Shown: positions 52,714-62,704 of the stretch, piece after piece
How the letters are laid out: every line of letters begins with the position of its first letter
How positions within the stretch are numbered: the stretch's first letter is position 1
Assembly (NCBI RefSeq): GCF_023715605.1
Contig: NZ_JAMBOL010000009.1
Span: 62,001 to 126,000, forward strand
Length of the DNA stretch: 64,000 bases
Reading direction: 5' to 3'
DNA from: Halalkalibacter oceani
GTDB lineage: Bacteria; Bacillota; Bacilli; Bacillales; Bacillaceae_D
Position numbers and translations under genes: made by a program
Notes under the pieces: generated by a model
Database searches by the model: none
Told to the model about the DNA's origin: nothing
Seen by the model: only the letters and a program-made list of their open reading frames with translations

Positions 52714-55311
52714 TTATATATTTTCCTGCTTCAAAGTATCAATAATATTTTCTTTCCTAATTTTTGCAATGGAATAGAGCATCGCCGCCCCGACAATCGC
52801 GAAAACCGCAATCACAACATAGAGCATACTGAGCCATGGCAGGCTGAAATCGTACGCAAACGTATGATTCACGGAGCGGTGAATCAGATACATCACAAGA
52901 ATGCTGAGCGGCAACCCGTACAACAGCGCCTTCACTCCGTAGAAAATACTTTCATAATTGATCATTTTATTAAATGACTTCGGCGTCATGCCAATTGATT
53001 TCAGCATCGCGAATTCCCGCTTGCGCAAGGCAATGCTCGTCGAAATCGTATTGAAAATATTCGCAACGGAGATCAGCGTGATCAGCGTAATGAAGCCGTA
53101 GGTGAACACTCTCATGATCAGCACCATCTGCTGCTCCTGCTGCCTCATCTGGTGGACGTTGTAGACGTAGAACGAGGATCCCCCAAGTTCATCGATCTCC
53201 TCCTGGGTCGTCGCCGGATCACTTGTTTGCAGATGCAGAGTCGTCGTCATCGGCATATTGGTAAACTCGTCGGTCAGTCCGTCAAACACCTGCTCGGATA
53301 CGACGATATTCAAGCTGCCGAGTCCATTCATCACTGCCCCCATCGGCTGCTCGTCGGTCAGCGCCAGCACTTCCACAGAAATAGCATCGATTTTTTCAGC
53401 CTGATCGCCAATCCACTCTTCATAAAATAAATCGAATGTCTCGCCAACCGCGGTCTGAATTGCTTTCGTTTCGACAAACTTTCCCTCATCGTAGTCAGTG
53501 TAAGAGATCGTATCGACAGCGATCGCTTTCAGGTTGCCCTCTTCCATTAGCTGTTCCGGATCGATTCCGACCTGCTCGGCATAAGCAGTCAGGCTCGGCT
53601 CATCCAGGGCAATAACATTCATCGCATAACGATACTCGCCCTCCTCAAGCTGATCGGGAATTTGCTTTAGCTCCTCCGCGATTTTCGTTTCATCCACCAT
53701 TGCTGACAGATAAATTTCTTTCCCAAGGGTGTAGTTCGTCACATCTCCAAGTGAAGGGATTTCATCCAACAGCTGCCGGGATTCCTCGGTCTCCTGCGTT
53801 TGCTGGACGCGAATATCAAAATCCACTCCATCCTGGGACATGTCCACTGATTTCACTAAGCTGTCCGTAAAAAACGCCACCGTCAAAAATAAAACAATGC
53901 TAATCACAAGTGAAAACACCGTTACTTGGTACCTGCGTTTATGGCGCTTTAAATTTTTCAGACCGATATCCGCTTCCACTCCGAACACGTTACGGATCAG
54001 AAATGATGTTTTGACCGCTTTGCCGCTCAGCTTGACGTCCTGACTTTGACGAATCGCATCAATCGCCGAAATGCGGGAAGCCCTCAGTGCCGGAATATAG
54101 GTCGAAATAAAAATCGTCGCGACCGAAATCCCTGCCGCTGTCAACAAAGAGCCCGGCGTGACGACAAGGCGCAAGCCGTTGCCAAGATAAAGCGCCTCCT
54201 GCAAAACCCCGTTAATAAAGAAGAAGGTGATGCCAATTCCCACGACACCGGCCAGAAGCCCGAGCGGGATGCTGACAAGACCGATTAAAAATCCTTCAAA
54301 GAAAACCGAGTTCCGCTTTTGCCGCTTTGTCGCCCCGACGCTCGAGAGCATTCCTAAATGGCGGGAACGCTCGGACACAGAAATCGCGAAAGCATTAAAA
54401 ATTAACGCGACCGAGCCGATGACAATGACGGCAATGATGATGCCGAGCAACGAATAAAGGGTGCGATGCAGGTTGTCCTGGTCCGTGACGCCATAATAGC
54501 GCAATAACTCGCTATGATAGCTGACATTGCTAATGTTATGCGCCTGTGCCAACGCCTCCGCCTCAGCAAATAAAGCATTGCTCACGTCAGCAAGAACGAC
54601 CGACGCATCAACAGGATCCGCTTCCGTCACGCTTGCCGGATCGACGTAGGAAATAACGGTATAGCCCGGAGACCATGACGGTTCCCAATGTGGGCTTTCA
54701 ATCACGCCGACGATCGTATAGCTTCGTTCCTCCTGATTGATTAATGTCTCGACATTTTCTCCTTCTTCATTCATCACGAGAGAGGTTGTTTGACTAAGTA
54801 GCTGCTCGCTTGCCTGCCCTTCCGCAAAGCGCTCCCCGATCTCAAGTGTCAGCTCATCTCCAATTTGATACGATACTTGCGCGTTTTTCGCGATTTCCTC
54901 AGAAATGACGATTTCATTTTCAGTCTGCGGGAGACGACCCTCCTTCACGTTGACCGAGAATCGCTCAAAGCCTTCTTCATCCAAGTCCTTGACGAACAAA
55001 TATGGTTTATAGCGATTTGCCGGACTTCCTTCAAGCCAGGCATAACCCCTGTCTCTTGAAAGAGACACTGCCTCCGTGTTGTCCTCGGCTTTAATCACTT
55101 CCAGCTGTGCTTTGTCCACTTCATGATAAGCAACATGCCACTCGCCATTCCTGTCCATCGTCTCGCGCTGAAACAAATCCATAAAGGACATGCCGAGTGT
55201 GGCGACCGCGGTCACCATCGCGACGGAAATAATCGTTCCGATAATCGTGACAAGGGTCCGCCTTTTATTTTGCTTTAAATGACGAAAGGTCACCTTATTG
55301 ACGATGTTCAT
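52714..55311 (-). CDS. Large FtsX/MacB-type ABC permease
   Basis: 865 residues with two FtsX-type membrane modules. The first has one helix (~18-40), an acidic extracellular part (~45-275) and three helices (~280-420). The second repeats this (~460-480, external ~485-730, helices ~750-855). Conserved cores are HLGMLSSVGATKRQKRNSVFFEGF and REFAMLKSIGMTPKSFNKMINYES. This is larger than BceB-type (~650) permeases and lacks a single central loop. It overlaps its ATPase gene by four bases and is probably switched on by the adjacent two-component system. Confidence 0.88.
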   Translation of the reverse strand: MNIVNKVTFRHLKQNKRRTLVTIIGTIISVAMVTAVATLGMSFMDLFQRETMDRNGEWHVAYHEVDKAQLEVIKAEDNTEAVSLSRDRGYAWLEGSPANRYKPYLFVKDLDEEGFERFSVNVKEGRLPQTENEIVISEEIAKNAQVSYQIGDELTLEIGERFAEGQASEQLLSQTTSLVMNEEGENVETLINQEERSYTIVGVIESPHWEPSWSPGYTVISYVDPASVTEADPVDASVVLADVSNALFAEAEALAQAHNISNVSYHSELLRYYGVTDQDNLHRTLYSLLGIIIAVIVIGSVALIFNAFAISVSERSRHLGMLSSVGATKRQKRNSVFFEGFLIGLVSIPLGLLAGVVGIGITFFFINGVLQEALYLGNGLRLVVTPGSLLTAAGISVATIFISTYIPALRASRISAIDAIRQSQDVKLSGKAVKTSFLIRNVFGVEADIGLKNLKRHKRRYQVTVFSLVISIVLFLTVAFFTDSLVKSVDMSQDGVDFDIRVQQTQETEESRQLLDEIPSLGDVTNYTLGKEIYLSAMVDETKIAEELKQIPDQLEEGEYRYAMNVIALDEPSLTAYAEQVGIDPEQLMEEGNLKAIAVDTISYTDYDEGKFVETKAIQTAVGETFDLFYEEWIGDQAEKIDAISVEVLALTDEQPMGAVMNGLGSLNIVVSEQVFDGLTDEFTNMPMTTTLHLQTSDPATTQEEIDELGGSSFYVYNVHQMRQQEQQMVLIMRVFTYGFITLITLISVANIFNTISTSIALRKREFAMLKSIGMTPKSFNKMINYESIFYGVKALLYGLPLSILVMYLIHRSVNHTFAYDFSLPWLSMLYVVIAVFAIVGAAMLYSIAKIRKENIIDTLKQENI

Positions 55312-55991
55312 GGACGGATCACCTCATCCTTGGCGACCTTCCCGTCTTCGATGGAAATGATCCGGTCAGCCTGAAGGGCAATCCGGTCATCATGCGTAAT
55401 CACGACAAGCGTCTGGTTGTATGTTTTGTTAAACATTTTTAACAGGTCAATGATTTCGCGGCTGTTCTTGCTGTCTAAATTTCCCGTCGGCTCATCTGCA
55501 AGCATAATCGCCGGGTTGCTGATTAACGCCCGTCCGATTGACACACGCTGCTGCTGCCCGCCCGACAGCTGATTCGGCAAATGCTGCAAACGCTCCTTCA
55601 GCTTCAAAATGCCAACGATATCGTCGAATTGCTTCTGATCAACCTTATGATCATCAAGCAAAAGCGGCAGCGTAATATTCTCTTCCACCGTTAAAATCGG
55701 GATCAAATTGTAAAACTGATAAATCAGGCCGATTTGTCGCCGTCTGAAAATCGCCAGCTGCGTTTCATTCAATTGGTACATATCCGTGTTATCAACGAGC
55801 ACTTTCCCGCTTGTCGGCCGGTCGACGCCCCCGAGCAAATGCAGAAGCGTTGATTTCCCCGAGCCTGACGGACCGATAATCGCGACAAACTCACCTTTTT
55901 GGACAGAAAATGAAACATTATCGAGCGCTTTGACAGCCGTTTCCCCTTTTCCATACACTTTCGAAAGATTTTCGATTTTTAAGATTTCCAT
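55308..55991 (-). CDS. ABC transporter ATP-binding protein (LolD/MacB type)
   Basis: 227 residues. Walker A GPSGSGKSTLLHLLGG (~39-54), Q-loop YQFYNL, signature LSGGQQQRVSIGRALI and Walker B AIMLADEPTGNLD. The GEFVAIIGPSGSGKST and DEPTGNLD forms are typical of ATPases that drive FtsX-type permeases by mechanotransmission. AGGTGGAGG precedes the ATG. Confidence 0.93.
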   Translation of the reverse strand: MEILKIENLSKVYGKGETAVKALDNVSFSVQKGEFVAIIGPSGSGKSTLLHLLGGVDRPTSGKVLVDNTDMYQLNETQLAIFRRRQIGLIYQFYNLIPILTVEENITLPLLLDDHKVDQKQFDDIVGILKLKERLQHLPNQLSGGQQQRVSIGRALISNPAIMLADEPTGNLDSKNSREIIDLLKMFNKTYNQTLVVITHDDRIALQADRIISIEDGKVAKDEVIRP

Positions 55992-56145
55992 TAGTAGACC
56001 TCCACCTGTTTCTTAGATGGTTCTAAGTATAGCGGCCTCATATGACTGTGAAGTGACTGCCAAAGTGACAATTTCGTCACCTCGCTGCCGGCGACCTGCT
56101 TTTAAGCGAGGGGGCAGTCGATTCATTCAAAAAATTTGCTGGTTA

Positions 56146-57150
56146 TTATTGCTTATAAAATTTCAGCATGAAAGTCGTCCCTTTTTCAGGTTCGCTCGTC
56201 ACTTCAATATCGCCGTTTTGACTTGTGATAATGCTGTGTGCCATCGCCAGTCCAATGCCGATGCTGCCTTCGCTGGCATTTTTTCCTTTATAAAACCGTT
56301 TGAAAATATACGGAAGGTCATCCTTGGCAATCCCTTTGCCATTATCGGCGATGATGATTTCACTGTAGAGCGCATTGTCGGAAAAGGACACGGCAATCTC
56401 TCCTCCCTCTCCTGTATGCTCCACCCCATTTTTCAAAATATTAATCAACGCTTCGACCGTCCAGTTCGCGTCAACACCGATTGAAACTGCTCCGTCACCA
56501 GCAAGCCTTAGACGCTGTTCCTTAATATCCATCGGAATTAACAGCGGTTCAACCGCCCTGCTTATCAATTCCTCCATCGCAATCGGCTCTTTTTTAAAGT
56601 GAATCGTGCCGGCATCGATTTTCGACAGTTTTAATAAGGATGAAACGAGCCATTCAATCCGTTCAAGCTGAATGCGGATATTATTTGTAAATTCCGCCCG
56701 TTTTTCAGTCGAGAGCTCGGCGTCGCTGAGCAAGTCAGACATGACCATCATCGACGTTAACGGTGTTTTTAATTGATGAGAAATATCCGAGATCGCATCG
56801 GTCAGTTTGCTTTTATCACGGGCCAGACTGTTTCCTTGCTCTGACAGCATTTGTGTCACTTTATATATTTCGTTTTTCAGCAGGCTCAGCTCTCCCTCTT
56901 CATTATCGCGGACATCGAGCGCGTAATCGCCCGCCGTGATCTGCCGCAAATAGCGTGAAAGCTTTCCCATCTCCCGATAGCGCCAGCGCGCATACACAAG
57001 ATTGCTGACGCACAGCAGCAAAGCGGCAACGGCCACTACACTTGCCGCAATTGCTGAAAAAAAGCTCACCACGCCAACGGCAATGGTGCTGAAGACGACT
57101 TGAAACAAAACAAAATAGCGGAACTCGCGATTTCTGAACATCTTACTCAC
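56146..57150 (-). CDS. Sensor histidine kinase
   Basis: 334 residues: two membrane helices with almost no extracellular loop (~12-55), a HAMP-like segment (~58-110), phospho-acceptor His in DAISDISHQLKTPLTSM (~118-134), N box EALINILKNGVEHT, G1 IADNGKGI, F box PYIFKRFYKG and G2 GSIGIGLAMAHS. The short sensor region resembles intramembrane-sensing kinases that receive their signal from a partner transporter. It overlaps the response regulator gene by eight bases and is ~150 bp before the ABC genes. Confidence 0.9.
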   Translation of the reverse strand: MSKMFRNREFRYFVLFQVVFSTIAVGVVSFFSAIAASVVAVAALLLCVSNLVYARWRYREMGKLSRYLRQITAGDYALDVRDNEEGELSLLKNEIYKVTQMLSEQGNSLARDKSKLTDAISDISHQLKTPLTSMMVMSDLLSDAELSTEKRAEFTNNIRIQLERIEWLVSSLLKLSKIDAGTIHFKKEPIAMEELISRAVEPLLIPMDIKEQRLRLAGDGAVSIGVDANWTVEALINILKNGVEHTGEGGEIAVSFSDNALYSEIIIADNGKGIAKDDLPYIFKRFYKGKNASEGSIGIGLAMAHSIITSQNGDIEVTSEPEKGTTFMLKFYKQ

Positions 57151-57829
57151 CGACCTTATAGCCGAGACCGCGCACGGTCTTTATTAAGTGCGGCTGCTGC
57201 GGATCATCCTCAAGCTTTTCGCGCAGGCGCTTAATGTAAACCGTTAATGTATTATCATTGACGAAATCACCAGCCACATCCCAAATCTGCTCCAGCAGCT
57301 GCTGTCGGGAAAGAACGTGGCCAATATGATTGGCAAAGATCATCAGCAGGCGATATTCCAGCGCCGTCAGCAGCACTTCCGTTCCCCGCTTGTACACCTT
57401 TCCTTCAAGCGTGTGAATCCGGACATCGCCAAGCTCAATCACCGACCTTGCCTGAGGTACCTGCTTCTGATAACGGCGGAGAACCGATTTAATCCGCGAT
57501 AAAAGCTCGCGTACGCGAAACGGCTTCGTAATATAATCATCCGCTCCCATATCAAGCCCCATCACGACATTCACTTCCTCGTCCATCGCCGTTAAAAAAA
57601 TGACCGGAATATCGCTCTGCTCCTTCACAAGCTGGCACAGTTCATATCCGCTGCCATCAGGAAGGGATAAATCGAACAAGCATAATTGAATATGATGAAG
57701 CTCGTTGGCGAGCACATGCTTCGCCGACTCGGCATCATAGCATAAAATCGTCGTAAACTGATCCTGCTGCAACGAATACTCCAGCCCGGCCGCGATCGTT
57801 TTATCATCCTCCACAAGTAAAATCGCCAT
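57143..57829 (-). CDS. OmpR/PhoB-type response regulator
   Basis: 228 residues. Receiver domain with the acidic pocket VEDD (6-9), phospho-acceptor Asp53 (LFDLSLPDGSG), T/K pair LTAMDEE and ITKPFRVREL. A C-terminal winged HTH follows (ALEYRLLMIFANHIGHVLSRQQLLEQIW ... NTLTVYIKRLREKLEDDPQQPHLIKTVRGLGYKV). GGAGGAG precedes the ATG. A 26-bp palindrome is ~22 bp upstream. Confidence 0.94.
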   Translation of the reverse strand: MAILLVEDDKTIAAGLEYSLQQDQFTTILCYDAESAKHVLANELHHIQLCLFDLSLPDGSGYELCQLVKEQSDIPVIFLTAMDEEVNVVMGLDMGADDYITKPFRVRELLSRIKSVLRRYQKQVPQARSVIELGDVRIHTLEGKVYKRGTEVLLTALEYRLLMIFANHIGHVLSRQQLLEQIWDVAGDFVNDNTLTVYIKRLREKLEDDPQQPHLIKTVRGLGYKVGE

Positions 57830-57850
57830 CTTCTCTCCTCCAAAAAAATA

Positions 57851-57876
57851 GTAGGGTATAATTCATTATACCCTAC
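57851..57876. promoter_or_regulatory. 26-bp palindrome upstream of the response regulator
   Basis: GTAGGGTATAAT (57851-57862) and ATTATACCCTAC (57865-57876) are perfect inverted repeats around two bases. On the minus strand seven T follow, so it may be the chemoreceptor gene's terminator, an operator, or both. Confidence 0.6.
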
Positions 57877-58035
57877 ACAGGCTGTCGCCAAAGTCGATCG
57901 GCTTTTTTGTTTCGTAGTCGGGGTTTTGCTCTTCGACCATCCCGCCGCTTTTCTAGTGGGATCAAATAAAGACAGGTGATCCGTTCTTTTCTATCGGGAG
58001 GAACGATGCCCATCGATGCAGGCGCCAAGAAAACA

Positions 58036-59817
58036 TCACAGCTTAAAATGGTCAATTCTTTCCTTTAATTGTTCCGCGAGCTGCGCCAGTTCAGCCGCGC
58101 GACTTGACACCTCTTCAATGGAATCGCTCGATTGCTCTGCTGATTCGGCCGCCTGCTCTACCCCGGCAGCCAGCTCTTCAGAAACCGAGGCGATATCATC
58201 GACCGCACCAACCATTTCCTCGTTATCACGCGAAATATCTTTAAGATTGTTGGAAATCGCCGCAATTTTGCTGACGATTTCGTTCACCGACTGATTGATC
58301 TGCTTAAACGTCTCACCCGTCACCGCGATTTGATGAGAGCCTTCATCAACCACTTTATAACCGTCCTCCAGCGAGACGGCGACATCATTCGATTCGCTTT
58401 GAATCTTTGTCACAATATCCGTAATATCCCCGACCGAATCATTCACCTGCTCCGACAGCTTGCGAACCTCGTCCGCAACAACAGCGAATCCTTTCCCATG
58501 CTCGCCGGCCCGCGCCGCTTCAATCGCCGCATTTAATGCCAGCAAATTTGTCCGTTCAGCGACTTCCCGGATCACGTTAACCAATGCTGAAATCTCCTGT
58601 GACTGTTGATCCAGTCCTCTTACTTTTTCAACCGCATCGTGCACGATCTGATTGATATTGTTCATCTGTGTGACTGATGCCGTCATTAACTGGCTGCCTT
58701 CTTCCGTCACCGCCAGCATTCCTTTGGAAACGCGGGCGACCTCTTCCCCGTTCTGATAAGCGTGTTCGATCTCACTTGTAAACCGCTCCATGAATTCAGC
58801 CAAATCAGCAGCGCGATTTGCCTGTGTTTCGGTTCCTGAGGATAATTGCTGCATCGTCGCTGCAATCTGCTCACTGCCTTCCTTCACCTCGTTCGCCGCC
58901 CCGGTTAACTCCTGGCTTTGCTCTGTCACATGTCTGGATGCGTCCGCCATCTCACGGACAATATGATGGAGGCTATCTTTCATTGCGTTCACAGACTGCG
59001 CCAGTCCGTTAAATTCATCTTTCGTTTTCAAAACAATCGGCTCAGTCGACAGATCTCCCTCAGCGACCCTGTTCATTTCCTCATTCATGATCTGTACGTT
59101 TTTAACGAGGCCTTTGACGAACAATAACACACAAACAAGACCGAGGATGACGGAAACAACAGCCGTCAACATCGTCGCTCCAAGAATCTCGTGGCACAAT
59201 TCCGTTGCCAGCTTCGACATTTCAAAATCCATGCCGACCACCCCGATCACCGTGCCCTGCTCACTTTCGACCGTCATCGCCAGGGTAATCGTCGACTTTC
59301 CGGTGGCGGTATCAAAATACGGCTCTGTCCAAATCACCTCGCCCCGGGCCGCTTCAGCCTGCGTGTACCAAGCCGTCGTCCGCGGGTCATAGCTTGTCAG
59401 ATCGACTTCTGCCGGCGGAATATGATCTAAATAAAGCGCCCCTGTATTCGTTCCGATGTAAAGGTTGATTAAATAATCGTCACCCTGGGAAAGCTCCTGC
59501 AAATACTCTTCATAAAAAGCCGTCAGCGCCGGTTCGTTCGCTGCCGGCATATTCTGATAATTTGCGGCGCCCGAGGCCTCGACTGCTTCATATTGTACTT
59601 CCGGCAATTCTGCGATGCGCTTCAATTCTTCTTCATAATCGAGAAAAATCGCTTCGATTGTCGACGACATACTTTCCAAGTCTTCTTTCTGGATTATTGC
59701 TTTTTCAAGGATAGCGGTTTTCTGATATAAAAACAGCGCGACAAATACTAATGGAATAACGAGTAAAACAATCATAAAAAAGTTTAATTTGAACTTTATT
59801 GATTTTCCTTTTATCAT
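58036..59817 (-). CDS. Methyl-accepting chemotaxis protein
   Basis: 593-residue chemoreceptor: first membrane helix (~12-32), a Cache-type extracellular sensor (~35-210, with [12 protein letters not shown] and [14 protein letters not shown]), second helix (~218-240), HAMP (~240-292), and a coiled-coil signalling domain whose tip reads [40 protein letters not shown]. Cache domains of this type bind amino acids or small organic acids. No other chemotaxis genes are nearby. Ligand unknown. Confidence 0.92.
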   Translation of the reverse strand: MIKGKSIKFKLNFFMIVLLVIPLVFVALFLYQKTAILEKAIIQKEDLESMSSTIEAIFLDYEEELKRIAELPEVQYEAVEASGAANYQNMPAANEPALTAFYEEYLQELSQGDDYLINLYIGTNTGALYLDHIPPAEVDLTSYDPRTTAWYTQAEAARGEVIWTEPYFDTATGKSTITLAMTVESEQGTVIGVVGMDFEMSKLATELCHEILGATMLTAVVSVILGLVCVLLFVKGLVKNVQIMNEEMNRVAEGDLSTEPIVLKTKDEFNGLAQSVNAMKDSLHHIVREMADASRHVTEQSQELTGAANEVKEGSEQIAATMQQLSSGTETQANRAADLAEFMERFTSEIEHAYQNGEEVARVSKGMLAVTEEGSQLMTASVTQMNNINQIVHDAVEKVRGLDQQSQEISALVNVIREVAERTNLLALNAAIEAARAGEHGKGFAVVADEVRKLSEQVNDSVGDITDIVTKIQSESNDVAVSLEDGYKVVDEGSHQIAVTGETFKQINQSVNEIVSKIAAISNNLKDISRDNEEMVGAVDDIASVSEELAAGVEQAAESAEQSSDSIEEVSSRAAELAQLAEQLKERIDHFKL

Positions 59818-59993
59818 TTTTCATTGTCCCCTCTTCAAAATATATGCTACCAATAAAATGAATCAGGAACATTTTACCACTATTTTTTAACCATTTCGAC
59901 AATTTTTCATTATCTAATAATAATAAAACGCTTACTTTTTCACTCTTTCTGACACACGCTATCAGACGCCTCAATCACTTTCATACAATAATG

Positions 59994-60044
59994 AAAAAAA
60001 GCCTAAGACAGCAGGTTGACTTTTCCCATTTTCGTCTTAAGCTT
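59994..60044 (-). terminator. Terminator of the CD3324-type gene
   Basis: AAGCCTAAGAC (59999-60009) pairs with GTCTTAAGCTT (60034-60044) with one mismatch; A-run 59994-60000 is the minus-strand U-tract. Confidence 0.85.
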
Positions 60045-60070
60045 TGGCAAATCGACTTCCTTATTTTTTC

Positions 60071-60340
60071 TCATGAGCGCTTTGAGTAAATAATTTTTTT
60101 AATTGTATCCACTGAAAGACAGTGCCGCGCCGCCAATTCAGCGACGCTTCTCCCGTCAGCATAGCTTTGTCTGATCGCGTCATTGCGGCGATCAATCCGC
60201 TTTCTTTCCCCAGACTGACTGCCCCACCGTTCGCGACTGGCTGCAGGCTTCGGAATGTAAATCATATCACCTTGGACGTATTTTTGAATTTCCTTTATCA
60301 GTTTTTCTGGTAAAACATGACTTGCTTTCACATACTTCAT
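60071..60340 (-). CDS. CD3324 family protein with Mor-like HTH
   Basis: 89 residues: N-terminal MKYVKASHVLPEKLIKEIQKYVQGDMIYIPK, a charged middle (ERWGSQSGERKRIDRRN), and a C-terminal resolvase-like HTH (SVAELAARHCLSVDTIKKII). The family is small and widespread in Firmicutes and related to the Mor activator, but its targets are unknown. GGAGCTGG lies before the ATG. Divergent from guaC. Confidence 0.82.
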   Translation of the reverse strand: MKYVKASHVLPEKLIKEIQKYVQGDMIYIPKPAASRERWGSQSGERKRIDRRNDAIRQSYADGRSVAELAARHCLSVDTIKKIIYSKRS

Positions 60341-60381
60341 ATAGAGCCAGCTCCTTATTCATAGTTGCAAAATAAATAAGG

Positions 60382-60465
60382 TGCAAAGCCTCTATCAAAA
60401 CGGCGATCTCCTATACGATCATTTCGCCCCATGCAAAGGATCGCCCATTCATCAAAGGCTTTGCA
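60382..60465. other. Nested dyad between CD3324 gene and guaC
   Basis: The divergent region of ~330 bp has no gene. TGCAAAGCCT (60382-60391) pairs with AGGCTTTGCA (60456-60465), and inside GGCGATC (60402-60408) pairs with GATCGCC (60439-60445). On the minus strand this is the leader of the CD3324-type gene. No known riboswitch consensus fits. Confidence 0.55.
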
Positions 60466-60579
60466 TGAGTAACTGAAGACGTAGGCAAAAAAGAATTTGC
60501 CATCCGAAACCCTCCCCTGCTTTGTGTCGTCTGCTTTATTATACAATAATAGACGGCCGGAGATGGAAACAGAAAAGCT

Positions 60580-60608
60580 TTGACATTTGCCGCAAAATGA
60601 TATACATT
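60580..60608 (+). promoter_or_regulatory. Promoter of guaC
   Basis: TTGACA (60580-60585), 17 bp, TACATT (60603-60608); ~63 bp before the start codon. Confidence 0.65.
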
Positions 60609-60671
60609 ACCAAATGGTCGAACATTTACTAATGAGTCGATCTTCAATATTCGTATTTAGGAGTGAATAGC

Positions 60672-61655
60672 ATGGAAAATGTGTTTGATTACGAAGATAT
60701 TCAGTTAATTCCAGCAAAATGTGTGGTATCGAGCCGTTCTGAATGCGATACATCGATCACGTTAGGTAACTATACATTTAAAATGCCGGTCGTCCCCGCG
60801 AACATGCAGACGATCATTGACGAAAGCATCGCGCTGTACTTGGCCGAAAACGGTTACTTTTATATTATGCACCGCTTCGAACCTGAAAAGCGCCAGGTAT
60901 TTGTACAAGACATGAAAAGCAAAGGCCTTATCGCTTCGATCAGCGTTGGGGTGAAGGATGAGGAATATCCATTTATTGAGGAATTGGCCGCAGCCGAGTT
61001 GGTGCCTGAGTACATTACAATTGATATCGCTCACGGGCATTCAAATGCTGTGATCCGGATGATTCAGCATATTAAAAAGCATCTACCTGAAAGCTTTGTC
61101 ATTGCCGGAAATGTCGGCACGCCGGAAGCGGTCAGAGAATTAGAAAACGCCGGGGCCGATGCCACAAAGGTTGGCATTGGACCAGGAAAAGTATGCATCA
61201 CCAAAGTGAAAACCGGTTTCGGCACGGGCGGCTGGCAATTGGCCGCATTACGCTGGTGCGCCAAAGCGGCCAGCAAGCCAATTATTGCCGATGGCGGAAT
61301 TCGCACACACGGAGACATTGCCAAATCAATCCGGTTCGGCGCTTCAATGGTGATGATCGGTTCGCTTTTTGCCGGACATGAGGAATCCCCGGGCCAAACG
61401 ATTGAAATCGACGGCAAGCTTTACAAAGAATATTTCGGTTCCGCCTCAGAATTCCAAAAAGGCGAAAAGAAAAATGTAGAAGGAAAGAAAATCTTAATGG
61501 AGCACAAAGGTTCCTTAAAAGATACATTAATTGAAATGGAACAGGACCTGCAATCTTCCATTTCCTATGCAGGCGGAACTAAGCTGCTCGCCATTCGCAA
61601 TGTCGATTATGTCGTCGTCAAAAATTCCATCTTCAACGGCGACCAGAATCATTAA
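60672..61655 (+). CDS. guaC: GMP reductase
   Basis: NADPH-dependent deamination of GMP to IMP in purine salvage. 327 residues against 326 in B. subtilis GuaC. IMPDH/GMPR barrel with [16 protein letters not shown] at the N-terminus, catalytic cysteine in [11 protein letters not shown] (~175) and the family loop [21 protein letters not shown]. No CBS domains, which separates it from IMP dehydrogenase. ATG 60672 has AGGAG eight bases upstream. Confidence 0.96.
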   Translation: MENVFDYEDIQLIPAKCVVSSRSECDTSITLGNYTFKMPVVPANMQTIIDESIALYLAENGYFYIMHRFEPEKRQVFVQDMKSKGLIASISVGVKDEEYPFIEELAAAELVPEYITIDIAHGHSNAVIRMIQHIKKHLPESFVIAGNVGTPEAVRELENAGADATKVGIGPGKVCITKVKTGFGTGGWQLAALRWCAKAASKPIIADGGIRTHGDIAKSIRFGASMVMIGSLFAGHEESPGQTIEIDGKLYKEYFGSASEFQKGEKKNVEGKKILMEHKGSLKDTLIEMEQDLQSSISYAGGTKLLAIRNVDYVVVKNSIFNGDQNH

Positions 61656-61703
61656 GAAAGACGGCACCAGGCATCTTTTTCTGGAAATTTTTATTTTAAA
61701 AAA

Positions 61704-61749
61704 AGCCCTCCACACTTGCTTTGTCTCTTTACATTGCAAGTGGGGGGCT
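61704..61749 (+). terminator. Terminator after guaC
   Basis: AGCCCTCCACACTTGC (61704-61719) pairs with GCAAGTG-GGGGGCT (61736-61749), followed by CTTTATT. Confidence 0.88.
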
Positions 61750-61798
61750 CTTTATTATTATTGAGCAGACCGAAAGCTTCTTGATAACCAATTTTCAT

Positions 61799-62458
61799 TC
61801 ATTCTTTCCACCTCACCTTGTTTCCGTTCAAATGCTCAATAAAATCCCGCAACCTTCCGATGTCGGTCAGATGCTGATTGCAGCTCAAACTGTCCTGACA
61901 AATATAATTTCCTCGCTTTACATACGCCCCGTCGGCAGTTGCCTTCGTTTCCGCCATAAAAAGACCTACCTTCGTATGCTCGTGACAGAGCATGCAAATC
62001 CCCTTATCCCGAACAGGGGTAAACATACCGTACACGCCTTGCCAATGCCCTTCCTCACAGGCAAGCAGAAACTTCCGCTTCGTGCCTGTATCCTCCCATC
62101 CGAGATAGGAAAGCTCCTTGCGCTCCTCTTCCAGTACGGCAGGCAGCTTGAGCTTTTTCACCTTAGGAAAGACCTTCTTTACCAAATTTGCTGTTACAAC
62201 TGGAAAGGGAATAACATACGGCTTCAATGTCAGCAAAAAGGCCTCGCTCTTCTCCCGATCATCAACGCTACGAATCTCTTTCAACAAACGTGATTGTTCT
62301 TCACTTAGCTGTTCAAAAACTGCTGTCACTTTATCATCAACCGAGGCTCGAACAGCTTCAAGCACCCGGCTGTCATTCACATTGGCATGGCTGTTAACGA
62401 CTATTTGCGCCTGCTTCCTAATAAATTGATATTGGTGAACATGAATAAATGGTTCCAT
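61799..62458 (-). CDS. EF-G-binding protein (FusB/FusC-like)
   Basis: 219 residues. N-terminal helical bundle (~1-80) and a C-terminal FBP-type domain with a zinc site: CMLCHEHTK (~159-167) and CQDSLSC (~191-197), with the EF-G-contacting strand NYICQ. FusB-type proteins bind EF-G, release it from the ribosome and give fusidic acid resistance; chromosomal homologues occur widely in Firmicutes. Start ATG follows GGAGGGG. Confidence 0.88.
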   Translation of the reverse strand: MEPFIHVHQYQFIRKQAQIVVNSHANVNDSRVLEAVRASVDDKVTAVFEQLSEEQSRLLKEIRSVDDREKSEAFLLTLKPYVIPFPVVTANLVKKVFPKVKKLKLPAVLEEERKELSYLGWEDTGTKRKFLLACEEGHWQGVYGMFTPVRDKGICMLCHEHTKVGLFMAETKATADGAYVKRGNYICQDSLSCNQHLTDIGRLRDFIEHLNGNKVRWKE

Positions 62459-62704
62459 CCTTACCCCTCCTTGCTGTCTTTCATTTTAAGGGGATTCCTC
62501 ACAAGCCGGATAGGGAAAAAATAATTTTAATTAAACTTTACATAGACGAAGACGCCTCCGCAGCAAATCTTTTTTTCAGCCTTTCTTTTTACAGCTCCTC
62601 AACGAGCCTCTTGATCGTTTCTTTGATGGACAATGCCGCCTATTAACAATTGGTAGAACAAAGAAAAAAACCCTGCATTTCGACAGGATTTCTTTCTTAA
62701 CATG
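62459..62704. other. Intergenic region with M20 terminator
   Basis: AAACCCTG (62668-62675) with CAGGATTT (62684-62691) and the flanking A-run forms a minus-strand terminator for the M20 gene. Beyond it, 16 codons ending in IKRLVEEL (minus strand, ~62592-62640) resemble an M20 C-terminus but are preceded at once by a stop codon. Nothing else is seen. Confidence 0.5.

Noticed and set aside
60382-60465. Cyclic-di-GMP or purine riboswitch, suggested by GCAAAGCC and the guaC neighbour
   Set aside because: The tetraloop-receptor and GGGGTTACCGATGG-type parts of the c-di-GMP-I class are absent, and no purine-aptamer loop motifs are present.
62592-62640. Remnant of a second M20 peptidase C-terminus
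   Set aside because: Only 16 codons resemble the family and an in-frame stop precedes them; this could be chance.
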